Origin: Myxococcus stipitatus DSM 14675
Lineage (GTDB): Bacteria; Myxococcota; Myxococcia; Myxococcales; Myxococcaceae
Assembly: GCF_000331735.1 (NCBI RefSeq)
Contig: NC_020126.1
Coordinates: 4,464,001-4,528,000, forward strand
Length of the DNA: 64,000 nucleotides
Reading direction: 5' to 3'
The notes under the pieces were generated by a model. The model saw only the letters and a program-made list of their open reading frames with translations. It made no database searches and was not told the DNA's origin. The translations under genes were made by a program, and so were the position numbers. Below, piece by piece: positions 1-8,691 of the stretch (positions are counted from its first letter, which is position 1; every line of letters starts with the position of its first letter).

Positions 1-278
1 TCATGCGGCGCCTGGTGGAGCTCCAGGTGCGCGAGTCCAAGGCCGGAACCCAAGCGCGTGAAGGTGAGGCCTGGCGGGCCCTGGAGGAGGACTCTCGAGA
101 GCTGGCCTCTCCCGATGAGAAGGCGGAGCTGCTCCTGCAAGCGGCTCGCTCCGCCTTCGCGGCCGGTGCTCAGGCGGAGGGCCTCGCGTGGCTCGTCGAG
201 GCTGAGAGCGCCGTGTCGGCCGCGCCCTTGTGGCGGCCTCGGCTGGACGCGCTGCGGCACGGCGCTCCACGCACGTAG
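1..278 (+). CDS. 3' end of an unidentified gene (partial)
   Basis: The frame is open from the left edge of the window to a TAG stop at 276-278, so this is probably the C-terminal end of a gene that begins upstream. An ATG at base 3 is in frame but no ribosome binding site can be seen. The visible 91 residues are Ala-, Glu- and Arg-rich and look helical, with a run resembling one TPR/HEAT helical hairpin (about residues 35-75). No family is recognised. Strand and codon usage match the downstream genes. What follows is a 163-base gap with a TACAAT box and a small palindrome. Confidence 0.5.
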   Translation, partial: MRRLVELQVRESKAGTQAREGEAWRALEEDSRELASPDEKAELLLQAARSAFAAGAQAEGLAWLVEAESAVSAAPLWRPRLDALRHGAPRT

Positions 279-288
279 CGTTCCGCGC

Positions 289-322
289 TACAATTACAAC
301 CGAGTGTGACCTGATCGGTCAC
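289..322 (+). promoter_or_regulatory. TACAAT box followed by a GTGACC/GGTCAC palindrome
   Basis: TACAAT at 289-294 is a good match to a vegetative -10 hexamer, although no convincing -35 lies 17 bases upstream. A perfect inverted repeat follows, GTGACC (306-311), TGATC, GGTCAC (317-322). It would lie just after the predicted transcription start for the lipoprotein gene at 442. It could be an operator, or the terminator hairpin of the preceding gene, but no T-run follows. Inference from sequence alone. Confidence 0.3.
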
Positions 323-441
323 TGCAGCCGACCTCCTGGATTGTTCCTCGGGATGGCCTTGCGCTCGCGAGGCCGCTGGCCTGAGGCGTGCTTCCAGAAG
401 ACGCATTTCCCCACTTTCGTGCATTTACTGGAGGAGCGTCC

Positions 442-1935
442 ATGGGTGTTACTGTCCGTCGCCCCCCGTCGTGGGTTGTGTCGTTGCTGTTGTGGGCCCT
501 GGCGGGATGTGGAGGGGAGGTCGCGTCGACTCAGTCCCCAGAGGCCGAGGTCGGGGAGAGTCGTTCGGGGATTCGCATCGCCAACTCGCTGTCCACGGAT
601 GCGCTCGTCCTCAACGCCATTGGCACCAATGGCACGGCGACGACGCTGCTGGCGACGTCGAGCCTGGACTCCCTCTTCGATGGCACCGCGTTCGGCGGTC
701 ATCCGCACCTCAACCGGCAGCTGCATGACCCGGACGCGCGGAAGTTCATGGAGTACCTGGTGAGCTGCGCGCTGGGGCCCAACCAGCTGCTCGCGTACTT
801 CGACCCGACGGCTTCTTCCGGAGGGCCTCGCATCTGGGGCGGCAAGGCGGGCCTGTGCACGAAGTGGCTGACGTCGCCGCCTTCGCAGGAGTGCCTCAAT
901 CGCGTCTCCGCGTGCCTCCTCGCGCGCAACAACGCGCTGGGCCGCCGCGTGGAGCTGTCCATCCGCGGTGAGGTCCCGGGCGCCCCGAGCATCTTCTACC
1001 TGGAGCCGGTGACTCGGCCCGCGGAGTACGAGCCGAGCACGGCGCAGAAGCTGGCCAGCTTCGAGCCCTGCGCGCTGGGCGAGTCGGGCGCGCAGCGGAA
1101 CTGTGGCTGGACCGCCGATGGCATCGGCCGGTGTACGCCCGGCGCGACGGTCTGGGCGGGAGCAGGAGGGGCTGTCGCGTGTCCGGGCGCATCGCTGGGC
1201 GCGAGCGCGGGAAGCCGGATGGTGCTGCGCGCGTGCTCGGGTGTCGTGGGCTGCAACACGGGCGCCGACACGCTCCTGGGGGAGGGAGATGGGAGCTGCT
1301 CCGGGACGGACCCGGTGATGTCCTTCACGTGCCCCATGCAGGGGTACTACAGCGTGATGACGGCGCCGTGGGACAGCAACGACTCCGGCGTGGCGAGCGT
1401 GGCCACGACGTCGACGGCGACCCAGGCGTATGCGCTGTCGGAGGCGCAGGTCTACGGCATGCGCGAGGGCGCGTTCTACGGCAACATCTTCGACCGGAAG
1501 GCCCTGGCCACCGAGGTCTCCGTGGAAGAGGTGCGCTACGGTGATCAGCTCAAGTACGTCGTCGTCGGGGACCAGGTGGAGATCCAGGGCGCCATCTACC
1601 GCAAGATGTACTCCTGCTACGACCCGTCCTGGGTGAGCGGCTCCGCCTACTCAACCCACCGCGTCTGCGCGTTGCCGGACTCCGGTGCCAACTGCGCGGC
1701 CACGGTCACCGGCCCCTGCTGGGGGACGGCCACGAACCCGCAAGCGGGCAAGTGCGAGGTGAACGATGGGACGATGGTGTTGGGGGATGGTGACTACGAG
1801 CGGTGCCGGGACAACCTGAGCCGCCTGTGGCTGGAGCCGGTGACGACGTTCCTCCATGAGTCGTGTGGCGCGGTCGAGGGAGCGGACGTGCCCAAGCTCT
1901 GCGAGCGCAATCGAAGGGTGCGAGGGAAATACTGA
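442..1935 (+). CDS. large secreted lipoprotein of unknown function
   Basis: The protein is 497 residues from the ATG at 442, chosen over an in-frame upstream ATG at 388 because GGAGGAG lies 5-6 bases before 442. The N-terminus (basic MGVTVRR, then a hydrophobic stretch ending LALAG-C type, here WALAGC) is a lipoprotein signal peptide, so the protein is predicted to be lipidated and on an outer-membrane or periplasmic face. The mature part holds many Cys residues, suggesting disulfides and export. Phrases around residues 225-320 (several Cys, Gly/Ala-rich) recall proteins of unknown function that sit beside Ser/Thr kinases in myxobacteria. The kinase gene starts 3 bases after its stop, so the two are probably cotranscribed. 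No enzyme motif is recognised. Confidence 0.8.
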   Translation: MGVTVRRPPSWVVSLLLWALAGCGGEVASTQSPEAEVGESRSGIRIANSLSTDALVLNAIGTNGTATTLLATSSLDSLFDGTAFGGHPHLNRQLHDPDARKFMEYLVSCALGPNQLLAYFDPTASSGGPRIWGGKAGLCTKWLTSPPSQECLNRVSACLLARNNALGRRVELSIRGEVPGAPSIFYLEPVTRPAEYEPSTAQKLASFEPCALGESGAQRNCGWTADGIGRCTPGATVWAGAGGAVACPGASLGASAGSRMVLRACSGVVGCNTGADTLLGEGDGSCSGTDPVMSFTCPMQGYYSVMTAPWDSNDSGVASVATTSTATQAYALSEAQVYGMREGAFYGNIFDRKALATEVSVEEVRYGDQLKYVVVGDQVEIQGAIYRKMYSCYDPSWVSGSAYSTHRVCALPDSGANCAATVTGPCWGTATNPQAGKCEVNDGTMVLGDGDYERCRDNLSRLWLEPVTTFLHESCGAVEGADVPKLCERNRRVRGKY

Positions 1936-1938
1936 CCC

Positions 1939-3321
1939 ATGACCCCCGGAGGCGTGGAGTCGCTCTATGGCGAGGAGCTGCGGCCCGGAGCACTCGTGGG
2001 CCGCTGGGTGGTGGAGCGTGTCCACTACCGAGGCTTGCTCTCCACGCTCTACCGGGCTCGGGAGGTGAGCGGAGGCTCGCTCGCGGCGCTGAAGGTGTTG
2101 CCGTCCGTGGCCTCCGGTTCCGACACCTCGCTGCGCCGCTTCCGTCGTGAGGCGGCCACCCTCCAGCGCTTGATTCATCCGCACATCGTCGGGGTGCTCG
2201 ACTACGGCGAGCTTCCCGACGGTCGGCCCTTCATCGCGATGGAGTGGCTGGAGGGCAGGGACCTGGCGGCGGAGCTGGCCGCGCGAGGTCCGCTGGCCTC
2301 ACGTGAAGCCTTGGAGGTCCTGGAGCAGGTGGGCGCCGCGCTGCGGGTCGCTCATGTCGCGGGCGTCGTTCATCGCGACCTCAAGGTCCAGAACGTGATG
2401 AAGCTGTCCGGCAGCGGCGAGACGCTGCTCGTGAAGCTGGTCGACTTCGGCGTGGCGAAAGGGCTCACGCCCGATGCACCGGGCTCCTCTTCGCTGACTC
2501 ACACCGGCGTGGCCCTGGGCACGCCGCTGTCCATGGCACCCGAGCAGATTCGCGGCGAGGTGCCGGACGCTCGCACCGACCTGTACGCGCTCGGCGTGCT
2601 CCTGTTCCAGCTCGTCACCGGACAGCCGCCGTTCCAGGGCGCGACGCGCCATGAGGTGGAGGAGCAGCATCTGCATGCACCACCGCCTCGCCCCGCGGAG
2701 CGGGCTCCCGTGCCGGCGGCGCTGGATGACGTGGTGCTGCGGTGTCTCGCCAAGAAGCGCGAGGACCGCTACCCGGACGTGGCCGCGTTCCTGGAGGACC
2801 TGCGCCGCGCGGTGGGCGGAGCACGGCCTCGCGAGCTGGTGGGCCATGCCGTGGCGCTCTACGCGGAGGCCCGGCTGTCGCGCGCCCCAGATGCGGACCT
2901 GCTGGAGCGCATGGACTCGCTGCTGGAGCGCACGGGGGCACTTGTCCGCGACGCGGGGCTGGAGGTGCGATTGGAGGGGAGCGGCTGTCTCATGGCCTTG
3001 GCTCCCCTTCCCGACGACGTCGTCTCCGAGCGCGCCGTGCGTCAACGGGTGCTGGCCGCGGCCCTGGACTTGCTCGAAGGCACGCGCGCTTCCGATGCGG
3101 CCGTGGAGCTGGCCATCACCGTCCACGTGGACACGCACTCGTCCTCGGAGGGACGGGCGGGCGGCGGCAGCTTGATGCACCTGCCGGGCTGGGTGGCGGA
3201 CGCGCAGGGCGCGGGTCTGGTCGCCACCGAGTCGGCGCTGCGAGACCTGGAGTCAGGCTTCCTCGCCGCGCCGCTGCCCGGAGGCGGGGCCATCTGGTCC
3301 CGCATCACCGGGCGGCGGTGA
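1939..3321 (+). CDS. Ser/Thr protein kinase (Hanks type), cytoplasmic
   Basis: The product has 460 residues. The kinase domain spans about residues 20-290, with the ATP lysine in ALKVL (K52), catalytic HRDLKVQN (145-152), metal-binding DFG (169-171) and an activation segment ending in GTPLSMAPEQ. The glycine-rich loop is degenerate: around residues 28-38 only one Gly of the GxGxxG pattern remains. There is no transmembrane segment. The C-terminal 160 residues are not a PASTA, PEGA or TPR domain; part of them (about 335-455) looks like a compact alpha/beta domain, possibly cyclase-like, but I cannot assign it. The gene follows the lipoprotein gene by 3 bases and converges on the FHA/sigma-54 activator, with 3 bases between the two stop codons. 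Kinase identity is firm; partner and substrate are unknown. Confidence 0.9.
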   Translation: MTPGGVESLYGEELRPGALVGRWVVERVHYRGLLSTLYRAREVSGGSLAALKVLPSVASGSDTSLRRFRREAATLQRLIHPHIVGVLDYGELPDGRPFIAMEWLEGRDLAAELAARGPLASREALEVLEQVGAALRVAHVAGVVHRDLKVQNVMKLSGSGETLLVKLVDFGVAKGLTPDAPGSSSLTHTGVALGTPLSMAPEQIRGEVPDARTDLYALGVLLFQLVTGQPPFQGATRHEVEEQHLHAPPPRPAERAPVPAALDDVVLRCLAKKREDRYPDVAAFLEDLRRAVGGARPRELVGHAVALYAEARLSRAPDADLLERMDSLLERTGALVRDAGLEVRLEGSGCLMALAPLPDDVVSERAVRQRVLAAALDLLEGTRASDAAVELAITVHVDTHSSSEGRAGGGSLMHLPGWVADAQGAGLVATESALRDLESGFLAAPLPGGGAIWSRITGRR

Positions 3322-3324
3322 CCC

Positions 3325-4743
<1,419 letters not shown>

Positions 4744-5026
4744 GAGCGCGAAGATACCATGACCGCGCGGTGCCGACTTTCGGTCATCCAGCCGCGGGGG
4801 ATGGGCGTGTCCTCGAAACGCCCGCGCGGAAGCCCGGCACGGTGAAGACCGTCCGGGCCCCGCGTCCCCCCGCTCCGCCCCCCACGCCCCCCTCGCGACA
4901 CGGAGCTCACGGTCGTGGTGGGTTGCTCCCGACCGTGTGGCGACCCCGACACCTTGCAGCGGGTGTGCCCGTGCTCCCGCACGCGTGAGCGCGGCGGGCC
5001 AGGCTGCGGGAAGCGTGGCGTGGGGC

Positions 5027-5068
5027 GCTACAGCCCCGGCGCGATTGTGGCGCAGCGGGCTACAGCCC
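5027..5068. repeat. two direct GCTACAGCCC repeats 32 bases apart
   Basis: GCTACAGCCC occurs at 5027-5036 and again at 5059-5068, spaced 32 bases, about three helical turns. The second copy extends to a palindrome, GGGCT-AC-AGCCC (5057-5068), and the first is a partial version. The placement on one face of the helix, upstream of the larger palindrome at 5083, suggests tandem regulator sites. This is inference only. Confidence 0.35.
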
Positions 5069-5082
5069 TGCCCCGGTCCGCG

Positions 5083-5140
5083 CGTCGATGACCGTCATCG
5101 ACGGGGTCGATTGGGCGCGTGGGCCCCCGGTCGCTACGAA
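5083..5140 (+). promoter_or_regulatory. 21-base palindrome and candidate promoter of the cyclase gene
   Basis: CGTCGATGAC (5083-5092), one central C, then GTCATCGACG (5094-5103) form a perfect inverted repeat with 10-base arms. Eight bases on, TTGGGC (5111-5116) and TACGAA (5135-5140) with an 18-base spacer make a weak sigma-70-like promoter. A start near 5147 would put the palindrome centre at about -54, typical for an activator. The cyclase ATG is at 5189. The binding protein is unknown; the LysR gene downstream is one candidate. Confidence 0.4.
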
Positions 5141-5188
5141 CGGAGCGCCGCATCCCCACCCTCGGGGATGCCCAGCAACAGGAGCACC

Positions 5189-6193
5189 ATGTTCAAGCAC
5201 ATCATCCAGGCCCTGGTCATCGCGAGTGTGGGCTGGAGCAGCACCGTGGCCGCGGCTCCCCCGGAGAAGTCCGCGAGCACCCCGGGCCTGTCGACCCCCG
5301 AGTCCATCCAGGCGTGGAAGAAGCAGCATCGCAACTGGGGCCGGTGGGGCGCGGAGGACCAGCTCGGCGCGGCGAACCTCATCTCCCCCGCCAAGCGCAG
5401 GGAGGCCGCGAAGCTCGTGCGGGAAGGGGTGTCCGTCTCGCTGGCGCACACGCTGGAGACCCACAAGGCCCCGGATGTGCCGTCGCCGCTGGTGCACGAG
5501 ATGATTGAGCACGGCGAGGCCCCGACCTCGACCTACGCGGCGGACCGGTTGGACCTGGGCTACCACGGCTGGTCTCACACGCACCTGGATGCGCTCTGCC
5601 ACGTCTTCGATGAAGGCAAGACGTACAACGGCCATGCGCAAGGCAAGGTGGACTCGAAGGGCTGCTCGGTGCTGTCGGTCCATGCGATGCGCGACGGGCT
5701 GGTGACGCGCGGGGTGTTCATCGACATGGCCGCGTTCAAGGGGCTGCCCTACCTGGAGCCGGGGACGCCCATCCATGCCTCGGACCTGGAGGCCTGGGAG
5801 CGCAAGACGAAGGTGAAGGTGACGAGCGGGGACGCGGTCATCGTGCGCACGGGGCGATGGGCCCGCCGCGCGGCCGTCGGACCTTGGGATGTCTCCGCCC
5901 ACTCACCGGGCCTGCATGCCTCCAGCGTGGAGTGGTTCGCCGCGCGCGGAGTGGCTGTCGTCGCGACCGACGTGGGGCTGGATGTGATGCCCTCGGGCGT
6001 GGAGGCGTATGTGATGCCGGTCCACCTGCTGCTCATCAGCTCGCTGGGCGTCCACGTCATCGACAACGCGGACTTGGAGGCCCTGGCGAAGGCCTCGGCG
6101 GCGCGAGGCCGCTACGACTTCCTCTTGAGCGTGGCGCCCTTGGCCGTGGAGGGCGGGACGGGCTCCCCGGTGAATCCCATCGCGACCTTCTGA
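5189..6193 (+). CDS. secreted cyclase-family (kynurenine formamidase-like) metal hydrolase
   Basis: The start at ATG 5189 follows ACAGGAGC, giving 334 residues. An upstream extension to 4937 in the same frame is Pro/Arg-rich and unlikely to be coding. The N-terminus (MFKHIIQALVIASVGW...AAA) is a signal peptide, so the enzyme is exported. The core carries the signature of the cyclase family (PF04199), HTHLDALCH at 130-138, in which His, His/Asp and His bind a divalent metal. Later conserved segments include VIVRTGR (about 225-231) and ATDVG. Family members hydrolyse amides, esters or lactones (formylkynurenine, isatin, acyl compounds); the substrate here cannot be read from sequence. Its last 27 codons overlap the 3' end of the convergent LysR gene. 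Confidence 0.88.
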   Translation: MFKHIIQALVIASVGWSSTVAAAPPEKSASTPGLSTPESIQAWKKQHRNWGRWGAEDQLGAANLISPAKRREAAKLVREGVSVSLAHTLETHKAPDVPSPLVHEMIEHGEAPTSTYAADRLDLGYHGWSHTHLDALCHVFDEGKTYNGHAQGKVDSKGCSVLSVHAMRDGLVTRGVFIDMAAFKGLPYLEPGTPIHASDLEAWERKTKVKVTSGDAVIVRTGRWARRAAVGPWDVSAHSPGLHASSVEWFAARGVAVVATDVGLDVMPSGVEAYVMPVHLLLISSLGVHVIDNADLEALAKASAARGRYDFLLSVAPLAVEGGTGSPVNPIATF

Positions 6194-7173
6194 CGGGAGC
6201 GCTTGCGGAGGGGCGGGGTCCGGGCCGCCAGGCGCGTGAAGCCTCCGAGCTCCACGCTCTGTGTGGCGGCTCGGAACATGGCCTCGAGAAACCAGCGGTG
6301 GCCCGGGTCGGCGTCGCGCGAGGCATGCCAGCGCATCGCGATGGAGTCCGCCGGCAGCTCGAGCGGTGGAGGGCTGTGGCTCAAGCCGAAGGCCCTCGCC
6401 GTGGCCAGCGCCGAGCGACGCGGGAGCAGCCCGAGAAGCCGTGAGCCGAGCAGCAGGTGCGGCACGCTGAGCGAGTGGGCGGTGTGGACGGCCACCCGGC
6501 GGCGCAGTCGGAGCTTCGCCAGCGCATCATCCACGGCGTCGCTCGAATCCGCGCGCCGCGACACGCGCACGTGGGGGATGGCGAGGAAGTCCTCCAGCGA
6601 CAAGGGCGTGTCCACCTCGACGGCCTGCGGGTCGAAGAGGACGAGATATCCCGCGCTGCAGAACAGCCGCGTCTTGTGGTGCGGTCCCTGGTCCTGGGGC
6701 GGGCCCACGATGAGGTCCAGCGAGCCGTCATCCAACATGGCGGGGCCCATGGCCTCCTGAAGCGGGGAGAGCGACAAGGTGACGCCCGGGGCTTCGCGCG
6801 CGGCGAGCGCGAGGAAGGGCGGCATCAGGGAGGACTCCAGCCCGTCGGAGAGGCTCACGCGGAAGTGCCGCTCCTGCGTCGAGGGGTCGAACGGGCGCTG
6901 GGTGAGCACGCCTTGGAGGCACTCGAGCGCCGTGCGCACGGGCTCCGCGAGGGTCAGGGCGTGAGGCGTGGGGACGATGCCCGCGGGGGCGCGGGTGAAG
7001 AGCTCGTCGCCCAGCAGCTCGCGCAAGCGCGCCAGGTGGTGGCTCATCGCGGGCTGACCCAGGCCGACGCGGCGAGCGGCCCGGGTGACGTGGCGCTCGC
7101 GCATCAGGGCATCGAAGGCCACGAGCAGGTTGAGGTCCAGGCGGGAAAGGTGGGCGTGGTCGATGGGGAGCAT
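6112..7173 (-). CDS. LysR-family transcriptional regulator
   Basis: This 353-residue protein has the LysR winged helix-turn-helix at about residues 12-70 (DLNLLVAFDALMRERHVTRA, then QPAMSHHLARLRELLGDELF) and an effector-binding region after residue 95. The usual length is near 300; the last 40 residues (Arg/Lys/Ser-rich) form an unusual tail that runs antisense to the end of the cyclase gene for 82 bases. The gene lies 66 bases after the porin gene on the same strand, so cotranscription is possible. LysR proteins usually regulate a neighbouring gene in response to a small molecule; the porin or the cyclase are candidate targets. A perfect palindrome covers its ribosome binding site. Confidence 0.9.
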   Translation of the reverse strand: MLPIDHAHLSRLDLNLLVAFDALMRERHVTRAARRVGLGQPAMSHHLARLRELLGDELFTRAPAGIVPTPHALTLAEPVRTALECLQGVLTQRPFDPSTQERHFRVSLSDGLESSLMPPFLALAAREAPGVTLSLSPLQEAMGPAMLDDGSLDLIVGPPQDQGPHHKTRLFCSAGYLVLFDPQAVEVDTPLSLEDFLAIPHVRVSRRADSSDAVDDALAKLRLRRRVAVHTAHSLSVPHLLLGSRLLGLLPRRSALATARAFGLSHSPPPLELPADSIAMRWHASRDADPGHRWFLEAMFRAATQSVELGGFTRLAARTPPLRKRSRQKVAMGFTGEPVPPSTAKGATLKRKS

Positions 7174-7183
7174 GGCTTCGACG

Positions 7184-7198
7184 CCTCCGGTCCGGAGG
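7184..7198 (-). promoter_or_regulatory. perfect palindrome over the LysR ribosome binding site
   Basis: CCTCCGG-T-CCGGAGG forms a 7-base-pair arm palindrome with a single central base. Read on the minus strand it contains the only plausible Shine-Dalgarno (GGAGG), about 10 bases before the LysR ATG at 7173. As RNA the arms could sequester the site; as DNA it could be an operator. Confidence 0.35.
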
Positions 7199-7239
7199 GA
7201 TAACGTGAAGCCCGCTCGGATGCCCGCGAGACGTGGAGG

Positions 7240-8454
7240 CTAGAACGCCAGGTTGAGCTGCAGCGTGATGAGCTGCGTGGTGCCGGACTCGGTGGCGATG
7301 GGGACGGACGCGGCCTCCGCGCCGGCGGCCTCCTGTTGGTGGGCGAGCTGGTAGCGCAGCTTGAAGGCGAGGTGGGGCGCGTTGACGAACCAGCCCAGCT
7401 GAGCCTCCACGATGTAGAGCAGGTCGTCCGGCAGGTCGGTGCTGGGGTTGAGGTAGCTCAGCCGCACGCCCGCATCGAGGACCTTCTTGTAGAAGCAGTA
7501 GTCCGCCTGGAGCCACGCGCCGAAGCTCGTGTAGTTGGCGCCGGTGCCCGGTGGGTCGATGCGGCTGAGGTACGCCTCACCGAAGAGGTTGAACCTGCGC
7601 GCCTGGACGAAGAGGTCCACGCTCCCGGTGGCGAAGCGGCGCCGTCCTTCGCGGAGGATCTGGAAGATGCCCGCCTCCGGGTTGAAGTTCTCCTTCACCT
7701 GGTTGACCTCGCCGCCCGCGCCCTGGAGCGTGAAGGACACGTTGAGCGGTGGCGGCTCCTTGTCCCCGGACATGATGTACGGCAGCTCGCCGTAGCCGGG
7801 TTTGCCCATGGGCGAAATGGTGGCCCGGGCGTTGAGCTGGTACTTGCCGGCCTCGGAGGTGACGGTCCGCAGCGGTGAGCCGCTGTAGATGCCGACGTAG
7901 TACTCCAGGTGGTCCGTCGTCCCGAAGAGCGTCACGCCCTTGTCGCGGCCCGTCCAATAGTAGTTGGCGATGGCGGCGAACTCGGGGAAGAGGATCTGCT
8001 GCGGTCCCCAGGACTCATGGCGGCTGAGCGGTGTGTACTGCTGGCCCGCGCGCACGCCGAACGCGTCGATGGGCTGGATCTCCACCAGCGAGTCGAGCAG
8101 GTACAGCGGCGGGTCCGCCAGCTCCAGCGAGGTCCAGAAGCGGATCCACGGCCGGTAGATGTTGCCGCGGAGGATGGGACGCAGGAACGAGAAGGCGGTG
8201 CGCGACTCGGCCTTCCCGTCGAGGAAGACGGGCTCGAGCTTGTAGCCAGCCTGGAGTCCGATGGCGAGCAGGTAGTTCCCGTCCTCCGACTGGACGTGGA
8301 ACCCGTTCTTCTCGTCGAAGCCACCCACGAGCGTGGGCTTGTCGTCGCCCTTGTCCTTGTCCTTGGAGTCCTCGTCCTCCGCGCGGCCCTCGGCCGGCAT
8401 GAGAAGCCCGCTGCTCACAGCGGCGAAGATCGCCGCGACCCGCATCCAGCGCAT
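7240..8454 (-). CDS. outer-membrane porin, OprO/OprP (phosphate-selective porin) type
   Basis: The 404-residue precursor starts at ATG 8454 with a signal peptide (residues 1-25, ending EGRAE), then a short charged linker rich in Asp/Lys/Glu. The remainder is a beta-barrel pattern with alternating hydrophobic and polar residues, many Tyr/Trp/Gly, and a terminal LQLNLAF ending in Phe, which is typical for BAM-inserted barrels. Phrases such as FLRPILRGNIYRPW, GQQYTPLSRHE and VGIYSG are characteristic of the Porin_O_P family. It probably passes small anions or other solutes across the outer membrane. The true substrate is unknown. A LysR gene follows 66 bases downstream; a hairpin lies in its leader. 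Confidence 0.82.
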   Translation of the reverse strand: MRWMRVAAIFAAVSSGLLMPAEGRAEDEDSKDKDKGDDKPTLVGGFDEKNGFHVQSEDGNYLLAIGLQAGYKLEPVFLDGKAESRTAFSFLRPILRGNIYRPWIRFWTSLELADPPLYLLDSLVEIQPIDAFGVRAGQQYTPLSRHESWGPQQILFPEFAAIANYYWTGRDKGVTLFGTTDHLEYYVGIYSGSPLRTVTSEAGKYQLNARATISPMGKPGYGELPYIMSGDKEPPPLNVSFTLQGAGGEVNQVKENFNPEAGIFQILREGRRRFATGSVDLFVQARRFNLFGEAYLSRIDPPGTGANYTSFGAWLQADYCFYKKVLDAGVRLSYLNPSTDLPDDLLYIVEAQLGWFVNAPHLAFKLRYQLAHQQEAAGAEAASVPIATESGTTQLITLQLNLAF

Positions 8455-8477
8455 ACCCTGTCCCTTGAACGAGCTCA

Positions 8478-8505
8478 GGCCCGCACGAGAGGACTCGTAC
8501 GGGCC
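8478..8505 (-). promoter_or_regulatory. hairpin in the porin gene leader
   Basis: GGCCCG-C-ACGAG (8478-8489), AGGA loop, CTCGT-A-CGGGCC (8494-8505) forms an 11-pair stem with one C/A mismatch. It lies 24-51 bases upstream of the porin ATG on the minus strand, without a T-run, so a 5' UTR structure or operator is more likely than a terminator. Confidence 0.4.
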
Positions 8506-8576
8506 CGAGCGGCACTCTGGGCATGCGACGAAGGCGCGCCACTCTCAGGTCGCGCAGGCTATCCGCGAGCGGACGA

Positions 8577-8599
8577 CCGTGGGTTTCCCGCGCCCACGG
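8577..8599 (-). terminator. hairpin downstream of the glutaminase gene
   Basis: CCGTGGG (8577-8583) and CCCACGG (8593-8599) form a perfect 7-base stem with a 9-base loop, about 95 bases past the glutaminase stop. There is no clear U-tract, so termination is only a possibility. Confidence 0.35.
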
Positions 8600-8691
8600 C
8601 TGGACAGCGGCCTCGTTCCCGTGGACGAGGGGGCGCCAGGGACTTCGAGCACGGTGACGTGTTCACTGGCGCGCACCCGGGGACTCGAGGC

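Larger units (their letters stand above)
4744..5188. other. 445-base divergent intergenic region
   Basis: This stretch separates the FHA activator (leftward) from the secreted cyclase (rightward). Reading frames through it have no supported start or homology. It contains two GCTACAGCCC repeats, a 21-base palindrome and a possible cyclase promoter, each listed separately. The first 300 bases (4744-5026) show nothing further that I can support. Confidence 0.6.
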
